Part shown: positions 31,894-39,068 of the stretch, in pieces
Layout of the letters: the number at the start of each line of letters is the position of its first letter
Numbering within the stretch: position 1 is the first letter of the stretch
Assembly: GCF_003248605.1 (NCBI RefSeq)
Contig: NZ_QFPF01000011.1
Location: 1-39,068 of the forward strand
Direction of reading: 5' to 3'
DNA length: 39,068 nt
DNA from: Microbacterium sp.
Lineage (GTDB): Bacteria; Actinomycetota; Actinomycetes; Actinomycetales; Microbacteriaceae
Position numbers and translations under genes: made by a program
Notes under the pieces: model-generated
Told to the model about the DNA's origin: nothing
The model's database searches: none
What the model saw: the letters and a program-made list of their open reading frames with translations, nothing else

Positions 31894-33135
31894 GTGGGAA
31901 TCGTGTCGGATGCGCGCAAGGCGAGGGCGCTGCTGGTGAAGGCGCTCGCCACCCGCGCGTCCGTGCGCAGCGTCCGCAAGACTCTGGCGGCGCTGCCTCC
32001 GCATGCGCCCGAGCACTATCGCGTCGCGGTGTACTTCGCGGACGGCGATGTGAACATGTACCAGATGCGCCAGTGGTACAAGCCGCTGGCCGAGTTGGCC
32101 CGCATCTGGCCGGTGGTCGTGCTCGCCCGTTCCGCCACCGGCGCGCGTGCCCTCCTCGCAGACGGCGCACTTCCGGTGGCTTTCGTGCCCACGGTGCGTG
32201 ATCTCGAGCGCTACGTGCACACGCAGGACATCCGCGTGGTGCTCTACGTCAACCAGAACACCCGCAACTTCCAGATGTTCCGCTACGGCCGACGGTGGCA
32301 CGTGTTCATCAACCACGGCGAGTCCGACAAGATGTACATGACGACCAACCAGTACAAGGCGTACGACGTGGCGTTCATCGCGGGCGCGGCGGCCCGCGAG
32401 CGCCTCGACCGCGTGCTGTGGGATTACGACCTCGACAAGCGGGCGATCGAGATCGGCAGGCCCCAGGCCGATCACTACTCGGGTGCGCTCCCGTACACGC
32501 CCGACGAGCGCACCGTCGTGCTCTACGCCCCGACATGGGAGGGCGACCGCCCCTCGGCGCACTACGGCTCCATCCTCACCCACGGCGAGGCGCTCGTCGA
32601 TGCGCTGCTGGCGACCGGACGTCATCGCGTGATCTACCGACCGCATCCCCGCAGCGGGATCATCGATCCCGCGTACGGTGCCGCGAATCAACGCATCATC
32701 GCGGCGCTCGGCCGGGCCAATGCGGCGGACACCACGGCCGAGCACGTCTTCGACGACGGGCCCGACCTCGGCTGGCAGCTGGCCGCCGCGGACGTCGCCG
32801 TCGTCGACATCTCGGCGATGGTCTACGACCGGCTGGCGGCGGGCAAGCCGCTGATGATCACGCGCCCGGCCGATCCCGAGGCCCTCGTCGACACGAACGG
32901 CTACCTCTCGGCGTGCGAGTGGCTGGACGCCGCGGACGCGGGCGGGATCGTCGCCGAGGTCGAGCGGGTGCGCGGCGACGCCGCGGCGATCGAACGGCTG
33001 GGTACGTGGGTGCAGCACTACTTCGGTGAGACGGCGCCGGGGGCCGCGACGGCGAAGTTCCACGCCGCGATCCAGGGCCTCATGGACGACTGGGAGCGAT
33101 GGCACGCCCGCACACTCACCCGGGCCGATCGATGA
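31894..33135 (+). CDS. CDP-glycerol glycerophosphotransferase family protein (third of three)
   Basis: This 413-residue protein has a TagB/TagF-like catalytic part with HVFINHGESDKMY, VVLYAPTWEGD, RVIYRPHPRSG and VAVVDISAMVYDRLAAGKP. The WHG motif of the other two is replaced by NHG, and DYSS by DISA, marking a different subgroup; the NHGESDK form suggests a distinct acceptor. The start GTG 31894 is fixed by a leaderless-type promoter. The end overlaps the convergent maltokinase gene by 20 bases. It probably acts in the same wall-polymer route as the neighbouring transferases (inference). Confidence 0.85.
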   Translation: MGIVSDARKARALLVKALATRASVRSVRKTLAALPPHAPEHYRVAVYFADGDVNMYQMRQWYKPLAELARIWPVVVLARSATGARALLADGALPVAFVPTVRDLERYVHTQDIRVVLYVNQNTRNFQMFRYGRRWHVFINHGESDKMYMTTNQYKAYDVAFIAGAAARERLDRVLWDYDLDKRAIEIGRPQADHYSGALPYTPDERTVVLYAPTWEGDRPSAHYGSILTHGEALVDALLATGRHRVIYRPHPRSGIIDPAYGAANQRIIAALGRANAADTTAEHVFDDGPDLGWQLAAADVAVVDISAMVYDRLAAGKPLMITRPADPEALVDTNGYLSACEWLDAADAGGIVAEVERVRGDAAAIERLGTWVQHYFGETAPGAATAKFHAAIQGLMDDWERWHARTLTRADR

Positions 33136-34486
33136 TGCGTCCGATGGCGGAACGCGGGATGGATGTCCACGTCGGTCGGTTGCGTGCCTCGTAGATGACC
33201 TCGTAGACGGCCTTGTCGAGCTCCAAGGCGTTCAGGAGGTCCGCCACGTCCGCAAGGTCCACGTCGGCCGCCCCCGCGTAGCCGCGCAGGAACGCGGCAC
33301 GCGCCGCGGCGACCCAGTCGGTCACCGCATCGACGGAGTGATCCGGCCGGTCAAGACGTATCGACCCGCCGACGTAGTCGAACGAGCGCAGCATCCCGGC
33401 CACGTCCCGCAGCGCGAGGTCGGGACGCGTGCGCTCGGCCATCGGTCGCAGCGGCTCGCCCTCGAAATCCAGCAGCACCCAGCCGTGCCCGGGGACGAGG
33501 ATGACCTGTCCCAGGTGGTAGTCGCCGTGCACGCGCTGGAGGGCGGGCCAGGGATGCTGCAGTGCACGGTCGTAGACGGCCTCGATCTCGGCACGTCGGG
33601 CGGCGATGCCGGGGACTTCCGAGACGGCCGTCACGAGCCGCCTGTCCCAGACGGCACGAACGGCCGCCCGGTCCTGCTCCGAGGCCTCGTGTGGCGGGAA
33701 CAGGCCGGCCAGCAGCAGGTGGACCTCGGCGGTCGCGACACCGAGCTGCTCCGCGCGCTCGGTGAAGTCCTCGCCGGACGACGCGGCGCGCAGGGTGCCC
33801 CGCCACGCATCCTCCACGCCGGGCAGGAACTCCTGCGCGAACGCGAGAGAACCCGCCTGCTCGCCTCGGCCCATCGGATCCGGCCAGGACCCCTCGATCG
33901 ACCCGATCGCGGGGGGCACATGCTCGGAGCCGGCCGCGGCGAGCGCGGTCTGCAGCTCGATGTCGGGGTTGCGTCCGCCGTGCAGCTGACGGAACACCTT
34001 GCAGATGATCGGTGCCGCCGCGCCCTCTTCTGCCGGGCGGTACACGATCGAGGTGTTGGACTGCTCACCCGCGAGCACCGCGGAGCGCATCGCGGTGAGC
34101 GGCGCGCCCGCGCCCGAGGGGAGGCCCTGGGCGCGGGCTCCGCTTCCGACCGCCTCGGTCCCGGTGGTGATGAGGGCGAGAAGCGCGTTCGCGTACGCGG
34201 GATCGTGCGGCCCGTCGATCAGGGTCGTGCCCGGTTCCGGATCGCCGATGACGTGCGCGGCATCGGCCTCGACGTCAGCGGTCGCCCGCGCCACGACCGG
34301 CACCTGGTACAGCACGACGGGCAGCGCGGACTCATCGACGACGAGGTAGGTGCGCACCACGACGCCGGGGGAGGGCGAGGGCAGGTCCCACGAGCCGATG
34401 ATCGCGAGATGCGGAGCACGGCCCTTGCCGGCATACCATCGCTGCCGCGGCATCCACGCCGCCAGGCACGAAATCGTGCTGTCCAT
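33116..34486 (-). CDS. mak: Maltokinase (Mak/Pep2-type) of the GlgE pathway
   Basis: Maltokinase phosphorylates maltose with ATP to maltose-1-phosphate, the donor for GlgE alpha-glucan synthesis. The 456-residue protein begins MPRQRWYAGKGR-like (W-x-x-x-Q-R-W-[FY]-x-G-K), the diagnostic N-terminal cap of Pep2/maltokinase. It then has EQSNTSIVY, the lysine strand IICKVFRQLH, the catalytic loop RVHGDYHLGQV and the metal motif VLLDFEGEPLRP. The family is related to aminoglycoside kinases, but the cap and length favour Mak. ATG 34486 is set by a TACGCT hexamer 6 bases upstream. No treS, glgE or glgB gene is in the window, so the pathway partners must lie elsewhere. Confidence 0.88.
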   Translation of the reverse strand: MDSTISCLAAWMPRQRWYAGKGRAPHLAIIGSWDLPSPSPGVVVRTYLVVDESALPVVLYQVPVVARATADVEADAAHVIGDPEPGTTLIDGPHDPAYANALLALITTGTEAVGSGARAQGLPSGAGAPLTAMRSAVLAGEQSNTSIVYRPAEEGAAAPIICKVFRQLHGGRNPDIELQTALAAAGSEHVPPAIGSIEGSWPDPMGRGEQAGSLAFAQEFLPGVEDAWRGTLRAASSGEDFTERAEQLGVATAEVHLLLAGLFPPHEASEQDRAAVRAVWDRRLVTAVSEVPGIAARRAEIEAVYDRALQHPWPALQRVHGDYHLGQVILVPGHGWVLLDFEGEPLRPMAERTRPDLALRDVAGMLRSFDYVGGSIRLDRPDHSVDAVTDWVAAARAAFLRGYAGAADVDLADVADLLNALELDKAVYEVIYEARNRPTWTSIPRSAIGRIIDRPG

Positions 34487-34492
34487 AGGGCG

Positions 34493-34498
34493 AGCGTA
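34493..34498 (-). promoter_or_regulatory. -10 element, leaderless start of mak
   Basis: On the minus strand the hexamer is TACGCT, followed by 6 bases and the ATG at 34486. Confidence 0.5.
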
Positions 34499-34542
34499 TT
34501 CTCGACCCCCGGCAGTGTCGAGATGCGCCGGACGGGTTGACT

Positions 34543-35829
34543 TCACGGCGCAGATGCGCTCATGACCGCGCACAGGACGGCGTATGCCACCTCGCGGCCG
34601 GTGACGTCGGAGTGGTCTCCGATGTACCGATCGGCGCGGAGCGAGGTCACCCGTCCCGCGGCGAGAGCATAGGTTGCGCCCACGTCGCCGAGGTCCGCGG
34701 TCGTGGCGCCGGGCGTCTTCAGCGCGCCGTTGCGACCGATTCCGCCGTAGGGATCCGCGGCGTCGCCGAGCCCGACCCCGATCTGGCGCGCCAGCCGGGA
34801 GGCGACCGGGTAGGCGAGCCCGACGGCCTTGTCGTTGACGGTGTGGGTGATGATCACGGGACCGCGGACCTTCTCGGGCACACCGGCGAACGCGCCGTCC
34901 GCGCCCGTGTCGTCGTAGGCGCGCGCCATGCCGAAGTGGCTGTATGCGGCCTGCAGCAGAGACAGCGATGCCACCGGAGCCGTGCTCGCGAGAGCAGCCG
35001 CGGTGACGGCACGACCGCCGAAGGAGTGCCCCACCAGGTGAATGCGGGCGGCGGGCGCCTCCTCGTGGAGGTGACCGAGCAGGGGAGCGAATCCCCGTGC
35101 GCCGACGACGCCGGCCCGCTCCTTCATCGTGTAATAGGTCGTGACGTTCACCAGGCCGCGTCCCGCGCGCAGGATGCTGTCGAACAGTCCCGCGCCCCCG
35201 CCGGGGCCGCCCGAATCGAGGGGCGACAGCCCCGCGGGATCGATCACGGCGGCTCCGCCCACCGCTGCCGGTGCGGCCTGTTCCTCCTCCAGCGCGCGTG
35301 CCGCGTCGAGGACGTCGGCGGCATCGGCCGTGCGCAGGGCTTCGAACCCGGCCGCGTCCTCGCCCTCCGAGGAATCCGGAAGCGTCGCACGCAGGACATC
35401 CACAAAGCGCTTCTGCGCATCGCCCGACGTCTCGAGCTGCGGCACGAGCGCGATCAGCTCGGCCGCGGCATCCTCGTCGTCGACGCGGGCCCGGATGTCG
35501 GCGATCAGCGCTTCCTCCTCACCTCCCACTCCGGCGCCCGCGCCGTCGGATTCGGCCGGAGCCCACAGGATCGATGGCCACAGCATCCCGACGACGACGA
35601 ATCGGCGCGTGGCGGCGCCGTCGACCTGGGGGCGTACGGCGACCAGGGAGTCGATGAATCGCTCGTACAGGGCGCGCGCTTGACCGTGGGTGTTGTTCCA
35701 GCCGTGCGAGATCACGATCAGGTCGGTCGGGTGTGTGTGGGCGAGCAGCTCGTCCAGGCGTTCGCGGTCGGCGCCGTCGATTTCGCGGCCCTTCTTGTCG
35801 AACGCGACCTCGGCGTAGGGAAGCTTCAT
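34543..35829 (-). CDS. Alpha/beta hydrolase with GHSFGG nucleophile motif
   Basis: This 428-residue protein has an early LIVISHGWNNTHGQARALYERF motif (oxyanion-hole region), the nucleophile elbow GHSFGG with S269, a candidate acid D333 (HTVNDKAVG) and a candidate base H406 (IGDHSDV). The triad order is that of a serine lipase/esterase. A long, acidic and alanine/glycine-rich insertion (about residues 95-230) sits between the first strands and the elbow. No signal peptide is seen, so it should be cytosolic. It lies 13 bases downstream of the subtilase gene and is surely its operon partner. The substrate is unknown; a lipid or ester is the default guess. Confidence 0.75.
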   Translation of the reverse strand: MKLPYAEVAFDKKGREIDGADRERLDELLAHTHPTDLIVISHGWNNTHGQARALYERFIDSLVAVRPQVDGAATRRFVVVGMLWPSILWAPAESDGAGAGVGGEEEALIADIRARVDDEDAAAELIALVPQLETSGDAQKRFVDVLRATLPDSSEGEDAAGFEALRTADAADVLDAARALEEEQAAPAAVGGAAVIDPAGLSPLDSGGPGGGAGLFDSILRAGRGLVNVTTYYTMKERAGVVGARGFAPLLGHLHEEAPAARIHLVGHSFGGRAVTAAALASTAPVASLSLLQAAYSHFGMARAYDDTGADGAFAGVPEKVRGPVIITHTVNDKAVGLAYPVASRLARQIGVGLGDAADPYGGIGRNGALKTPGATTADLGDVGATYALAAGRVTSLRADRYIGDHSDVTGREVAYAVLCAVMSASAP

Positions 35830-35842
35830 GGTGTGCTCGCTC

Positions 35843-37471
35843 TCAGACGGATTGGATGGCCCGCATCGCATCGACGAGGCCGCGGCCCTGGAACGCGCGT
35901 TCGCGACCGAGGTCGCTCGCCGTGTCCATCAGGATGCGCTTGAGTTCGTCGGGTTTGCCGATGAACTCCCTGTGCACCGAGAGGAAGCCGGCGGCCACTC
36001 CTGATACATGCGGGGCCGACATCGACGTGCCGGAATCCTCGACGTATGCCGCGTCGGCCACGTGGGCGCGGGCCTTCTCCAACAGGTAGCCGGCGCCCGC
36101 GCTGACCACGCGCTCGCCGGGGGCGACAAGATCGGGCTTGAGCCTGCCGTCTCCCGTGGGACCCTTCGAGGAGAAGTACGACACCCCGGACGAGTACGGA
36201 TTGACCGAGGTCGAGCCGACGGTGATCCCGCGCGCGGCGTTGCCGGGATCGTTGATCGTCATGCCGAACCCGAGCCGCATCTCTCTCCCCGCGGTGTCGC
36301 GGGCCGCGCCGTACCCCGTATTGCCGGCCGCGACGACGACGCACACGCCCGAGGCGACGAGTCGATCCACCTCTCGGCACACCGGCGAGAGCCCGGTGGC
36401 GAACCAGGACGGATCGAACGGGTAGCCGAGCGAGAGGTTGACGCCGTGGACGTTGAGCTCGCGGCCGCCGTTGTTCAGATCCTGGATGTGTTCGAGCGCG
36501 GCGAGCAACGCCGCGACGTCGCCCGTGCGATCGTCGCGCAGGACCTTGCACGAGAGGATCTTCGTGCGCGGTGCCATGCCGCTGATCCGATCCAGCGAGA
36601 CGCGTTCGACGCCGGCCCCTCCGCCCGCCGTGCGGTACCAGGTCGCCGCGACGATCGGTCTCTTCGCGGTCGCGGTACGGCCTCCCGCGATGATCCCCGT
36701 GACGTGGGTGCCGTGTCCGTTGACATCCGTGAGGGCATCGGCGTCGCTCGAACCGGGGACGAAGCTGCGGTGGGCGAGGTTGCCGGGCAGGTCGAAGGTG
36801 TCATGGGCGGCGAAGTGCGGATGCTTCGCATCGACCCCGGTGTCGAGCACGGCCCAGACGATGCCCTCGCCGGTGGCGTCGAACGCGCGGATCGCCGCCT
36901 CGGCTTTGGTGGTCATCACGGTGCGGTGGACGGCTGCGCGCACCTCGAAGTTGGGCCAGATGCGGTGGATGAAGCGGCGCGGCGCACTGCGCTGATCGTG
37001 CCGCGACGAACCGCTCCGTGCGGCGCCGCGGGAGTCGACCTCGGCCAGGCGGCGGATCTCGTCGGCGGTGAGGGCCGACATCAGGTAGGCGCGGGTGTTC
37101 CACACGGGGGCGCGGGGGGCGATCATCGTGAGCATCGTCGTCAGCTGCGCGAGAGCGTGGGCCGGCTCCAGGCCGCTGTCGGTGCGCAGTTCGACGATGA
37201 TGCCGATCGCCGCGTCGGGGGGAGCGGAGGCCATCCGCTCGCTGAGGGGGCGCGTGATGACCGAATCGGTGACGAGGGATGCTGTGCGCGGCATTCCGGG
37301 CAGCTCGAACGCGGGTCCGCCCGGGCGCCGCGGCGCGGGCTCGCGTCGATCGACCTGACCCGGATCTTCACCCTGCGGCCCCGGTTGCAGGGGATCCGGC
37401 AGCAGGTCGTCGTCGGGCTCGAGCCCGGGGAACTCGCGCGGCAGGTCGGGTGGTTCCTGAGAACGCGCCAT
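35843..37471 (-). CDS. Subtilisin-like (S8) serine protease without signal peptide
   Basis: This 542-residue protein has a complete S8 active site: D210 (VLDTGVDAKHPHF), H253 (NGHGTHVTG), the oxyanion asparagine in AAGNTG, and S483 (GTSMSAPHVSG). Residues 1-60 are proline-rich and acidic, and residues about 80-150 look like a small pro-domain (IGIIVELRTDS, MLTMIAPRAP, MSALTADEIRRLAEV). No Sec, Tat or lipoprotein signal is visible at the ATG 37471 start or at the in-frame upstream codon, so the protease is predicted to stay in the cytosol, unlike most subtilases. It stands between an EcsC-like gene and the alpha/beta hydrolase gene. Confidence 0.85.
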   Translation of the reverse strand: MARSQEPPDLPREFPGLEPDDDLLPDPLQPGPQGEDPGQVDRREPAPRRPGGPAFELPGMPRTASLVTDSVITRPLSERMASAPPDAAIGIIVELRTDSGLEPAHALAQLTTMLTMIAPRAPVWNTRAYLMSALTADEIRRLAEVDSRGAARSGSSRHDQRSAPRRFIHRIWPNFEVRAAVHRTVMTTKAEAAIRAFDATGEGIVWAVLDTGVDAKHPHFAAHDTFDLPGNLAHRSFVPGSSDADALTDVNGHGTHVTGIIAGGRTATAKRPIVAATWYRTAGGGAGVERVSLDRISGMAPRTKILSCKVLRDDRTGDVAALLAALEHIQDLNNGGRELNVHGVNLSLGYPFDPSWFATGLSPVCREVDRLVASGVCVVVAAGNTGYGAARDTAGREMRLGFGMTINDPGNAARGITVGSTSVNPYSSGVSYFSSKGPTGDGRLKPDLVAPGERVVSAGAGYLLEKARAHVADAAYVEDSGTSMSAPHVSGVAAGFLSVHREFIGKPDELKRILMDTASDLGRERAFQGRGLVDAMRAIQSV

Positions 37472-37549
37472 CGCCCACCCCCTGCCCGCACCGCCGGGAT
37501 CCGAGGGCACAGTACCGCGCGCTCGTCGCGCACGCCAGGGGTGCGCGTG

Positions 37550-38548
37550 TCAGCTGGGGCGGGCGGCGTCGGTGTCGTCGTGCGCGCCGGTGTCGTCGGT
37601 CGCGCCGGTGGTGAGTTCCGGGCGTTGGCGTGTGGGTCGCACGCGGCGGGTCGCCTGGGCGACGGAGCCGCCGATGCGGTTGCCCGCAGCGCCCACGGTA
37701 CGTCCGGAGGTGCCGAGGAGTCCTGCAACGGCGCCGCCTGCCCGTCGCACGCCTGTCACGGCGGAGCGTTCGAGCCGCTGCGCGCCGGGTCGGGGTTCGA
37801 GATCGCCGGGTAGCGCGGCCGGGGGCACGCCGAACGCGCGCCGGGAGCCGGTGAGGACGCGGCGGCCGAGGATGTGGTTTCCCGCGCCGCCGATGACGGC
37901 GCCCACACCGAAGGGCAGCGCCTTGCCCACCCAGGACGCGCCGCCGCGCACCGCGAACTGGTGGATGAAGCTCGTCTTCAGGCGGTCGACGAGAGGGCCG
38001 ACGGCGGCGCGGGGGAGTGTCTTCGTGACGAGTTCGCCCCAGTACGCGGGACGCGTCACGCCCTTGCCTGCCGCTTGTCCCGCGAGCTGCGACACGAGGT
38101 CGACGCCCTCTTTGCCGAGCATGAGGGTCAGGACGAGCGCGCGGGCGCGGTCGGGGTCGTCGACGGCGATGCCGTGGACCTCGGCGACCGACTGCGCGAA
38201 GAGGGTCGTGGATTCCAGGAATCCCACCGTTTCGACGCCGGAGAGGGCGAGAGTGACGCCGGTTCCGATGCCGGGCACGACGGCGGTCGCTCCGACGGCG
38301 GCTCCGCCGGTGGTGACGGCGGCGAGGTACCGGCGCTCCAGCATCCGCACGATCTCGGTGGTCGTGGCATCGGGATGCCGGAGGCGGATGCTGCGGATAT
38401 GTGCGACGACGACGGGTCGCTGTATCGCGAGGACGCGATCGAGTGCGCGGATCACCCGCGGGTGCTCCTCGGAGCCCACGGGCGGCAACCCGCCCTCCCA
38501 CGGTGTGTCGGAGGGAAGTGTGTGGATCCTGTGTACCTTCTCGGCCAT
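37550..38548 (-). CDS. EcsC-like protein with hydrophobic helices
   Basis: This 332-residue protein has a soluble N-terminus (about 1-70), then a glycine/alanine-rich hydrophobic stretch (AAVTTGGAAVGATAVVPGIG, about 76-95, followed by VETVGFLESTTLFAQSVAEVHG). A second such stretch, SWVGKALPFGVGAVIGGAGNHILG, falls near residues 195-220. The latter resembles the family-typical K-x-x-P-x-x-G-A-x-x-G-A-x-x-N motif of EcsC proteins. The C-terminal 110 residues are basic and low-complexity. EcsC-type proteins are found at membranes and have no firm activity. ATG 38548 is fixed by a TAGGAT hexamer 7 bases upstream. It is first in a three-gene unit with the subtilase and hydrolase. Confidence 0.6.
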   Translation of the reverse strand: MAEKVHRIHTLPSDTPWEGGLPPVGSEEHPRVIRALDRVLAIQRPVVVAHIRSIRLRHPDATTTEIVRMLERRYLAAVTTGGAAVGATAVVPGIGTGVTLALSGVETVGFLESTTLFAQSVAEVHGIAVDDPDRARALVLTLMLGKEGVDLVSQLAGQAAGKGVTRPAYWGELVTKTLPRAAVGPLVDRLKTSFIHQFAVRGGASWVGKALPFGVGAVIGGAGNHILGRRVLTGSRRAFGVPPAALPGDLEPRPGAQRLERSAVTGVRRAGGAVAGLLGTSGRTVGAAGNRIGGSVAQATRRVRPTRQRPELTTGATDDTGAHDDTDAARPS

Positions 38549-38555
38549 CGGGCAG

Positions 38556-38561
38556 ATCCTA
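38556..38561 (-). promoter_or_regulatory. -10 element, leaderless start of the EcsC/subtilase/hydrolase unit
   Basis: On the minus strand the hexamer is TAGGAT, followed by 7 bases and the ATG at 38548. As the gaps in the unit are 78 and 13 bases, this is probably the promoter for all three genes. Confidence 0.55.
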
Positions 38562-38665
38562 ATCCTGCTGTCTGGGAGATGGGCTCGGGCGCTGTCGTCC
38601 GCCGTGTCGCTCAGGCGGCCGTGGTGATCGACACGCTTGAGGCGGCGTCCGAATTGTGCTCGGTT

Positions 38666-39068
38666 TCAGAAGGGTGCGTCCTCAAGGTCGGGCACGAATC
38701 CGATGGTGACGGGTGGTGGTGTGTCGGTGTAGTGGAGTCCGCCGGGGGATATCCACTCGATCACCCCGCCCGGGTGATGTTTCACCCGCCACGGCGTCTC
38801 ACCCTTGAGGGTGTGGTGTCGTCGGCAGAGGGCGCAGAGGTTTCGATGATCGGTTGCTCCGCCGAGGGCGAAGTCTTGGCCGTGGTCGATGTCGCACCGG
38901 TGGGTGGGCATGCGGCATCCGGGGAATCTGCAGTGCGGATCCCGCACCCTCAAGTGCCGGGTGAGGTCTGCGGATCGTGTGTACCTGTCGACGGCAAGGA
39001 CCCCGCCGGTGATCGGATCGGCCAACACCCGTTCCCATCCCGGAACGGATTTCGCGAGGATCCTCGCG
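38666..39068 (-). CDS. HNH endonuclease of the DUF222/13E12-repeat type, C-terminal part (5' end outside window)
   Basis: The frame is open from the right edge to a stop at 38666-38668, giving 134 residues. They hold the DUF222-HNH linker (ILAKSVPGWERVLADPITGGVLAVDRY, key residues W-E-R and DP-x-T-G) and the HNH domain. In the HNH domain two cysteines (HCRFPGC) and CDIDHGQDFALGGATDHRNLCALCRRHHTLK bind metal and form the active site (D-H and H-H residues). Proteins of this type occur in many copies in actinobacterial genomes and are often called 13E12 repeat family. Whether this copy is mobile or active is unknown, and its N-terminal DUF222 domain lies outside. Confidence 0.88.
   Translation of the reverse strand, partial: ARILAKSVPGWERVLADPITGGVLAVDRYTRSADLTRHLRVRDPHCRFPGCRMPTHRCDIDHGQDFALGGATDHRNLCALCRRHHTLKGETPWRVKHHPGGVIEWISPGGLHYTDTPPPVTIGFVPDLEDAPF

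Noticed and set aside
1..39068. CRISPR arrays, insertion sequences, prophage or plasmid origin
   Set aside because: No repeat-spacer arrays, transposases, phage structural genes or replication genes were found on either strand.

Overview
The window looks like chromosomal DNA of a high-GC actinobacterium of the family Microbacteriaceae, most likely Microbacterium or a close relative. The genus is an inference from gene order and protein flavour; no phylogenetic marker was compared. Coding is dense, no intergenic gap exceeds about 200 bases, and many genes start with GTG or overlap their neighbour by 4 bases (ATGA/GTGA).

Left part (1-5.1 kb): an aldo/keto reductase tail, a histidine phosphatase, a GNAT acetyltransferase, dapB with a small membrane/TPR protein, and a minus-strand block of redox and housekeeping genes (an SDR39U1 epimerase, an OsmC peroxidase, and a DUF4395 membrane protein paired with an anchored thioredoxin).

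Core (5.2-15.2 kb): the conserved actinobacterial order thyX-dapA-rnj-GNAT-ftsK-pgsA-cinA-clgR-DUF3046. It is interrupted once, between thyX and dapA, by an AbiEi/DUF559 nuclease-like gene flanked by near-identical 17-bp repeats. recA-recX, which often follow DUF3046, are absent here. An initiator tRNA gene and a perfect 21-bp bidirectional terminator stand in their place.

Methionine-salvage region (15.2-26.2 kb): mtnD; a CUT2-type ABC importer in one operon with mtnK; the facing operon mtnA-mtnC-mtnB; and an omega-amidase beside a glutamine-transaminase-K-like aminotransferase (an MtnU/MtnE-type pair). Together these can take 5-methylthioribose from outside the cell through to methionine. 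No MTA nucleosidase or phosphorylase is present, which fits a route that begins with imported methylthioribose.

Envelope region (26.3-33.1 kb): an HtrA-type membrane protease, three CDP-glycerol glycerophosphotransferase-like enzymes and a family 2 glycosyltransferase, probably making a teichoic-acid-like glycopolymer.

Right part (33.1-39.07 kb): a maltokinase of the GlgE pathway, then a minus-strand trio with no obvious textbook role (an EcsC-like protein, a subtilisin-like protease without signal peptide, and a GHSFGG alpha/beta hydrolase), and the 3' part of a DUF222/13E12-type HNH endonuclease gene. The trio is the best candidate here for an undescribed system. A second window-wide theme is leaderless transcription: at least eleven genes carry a TANNNT-like -10 hexamer 6 or 7 bases before the start codon.
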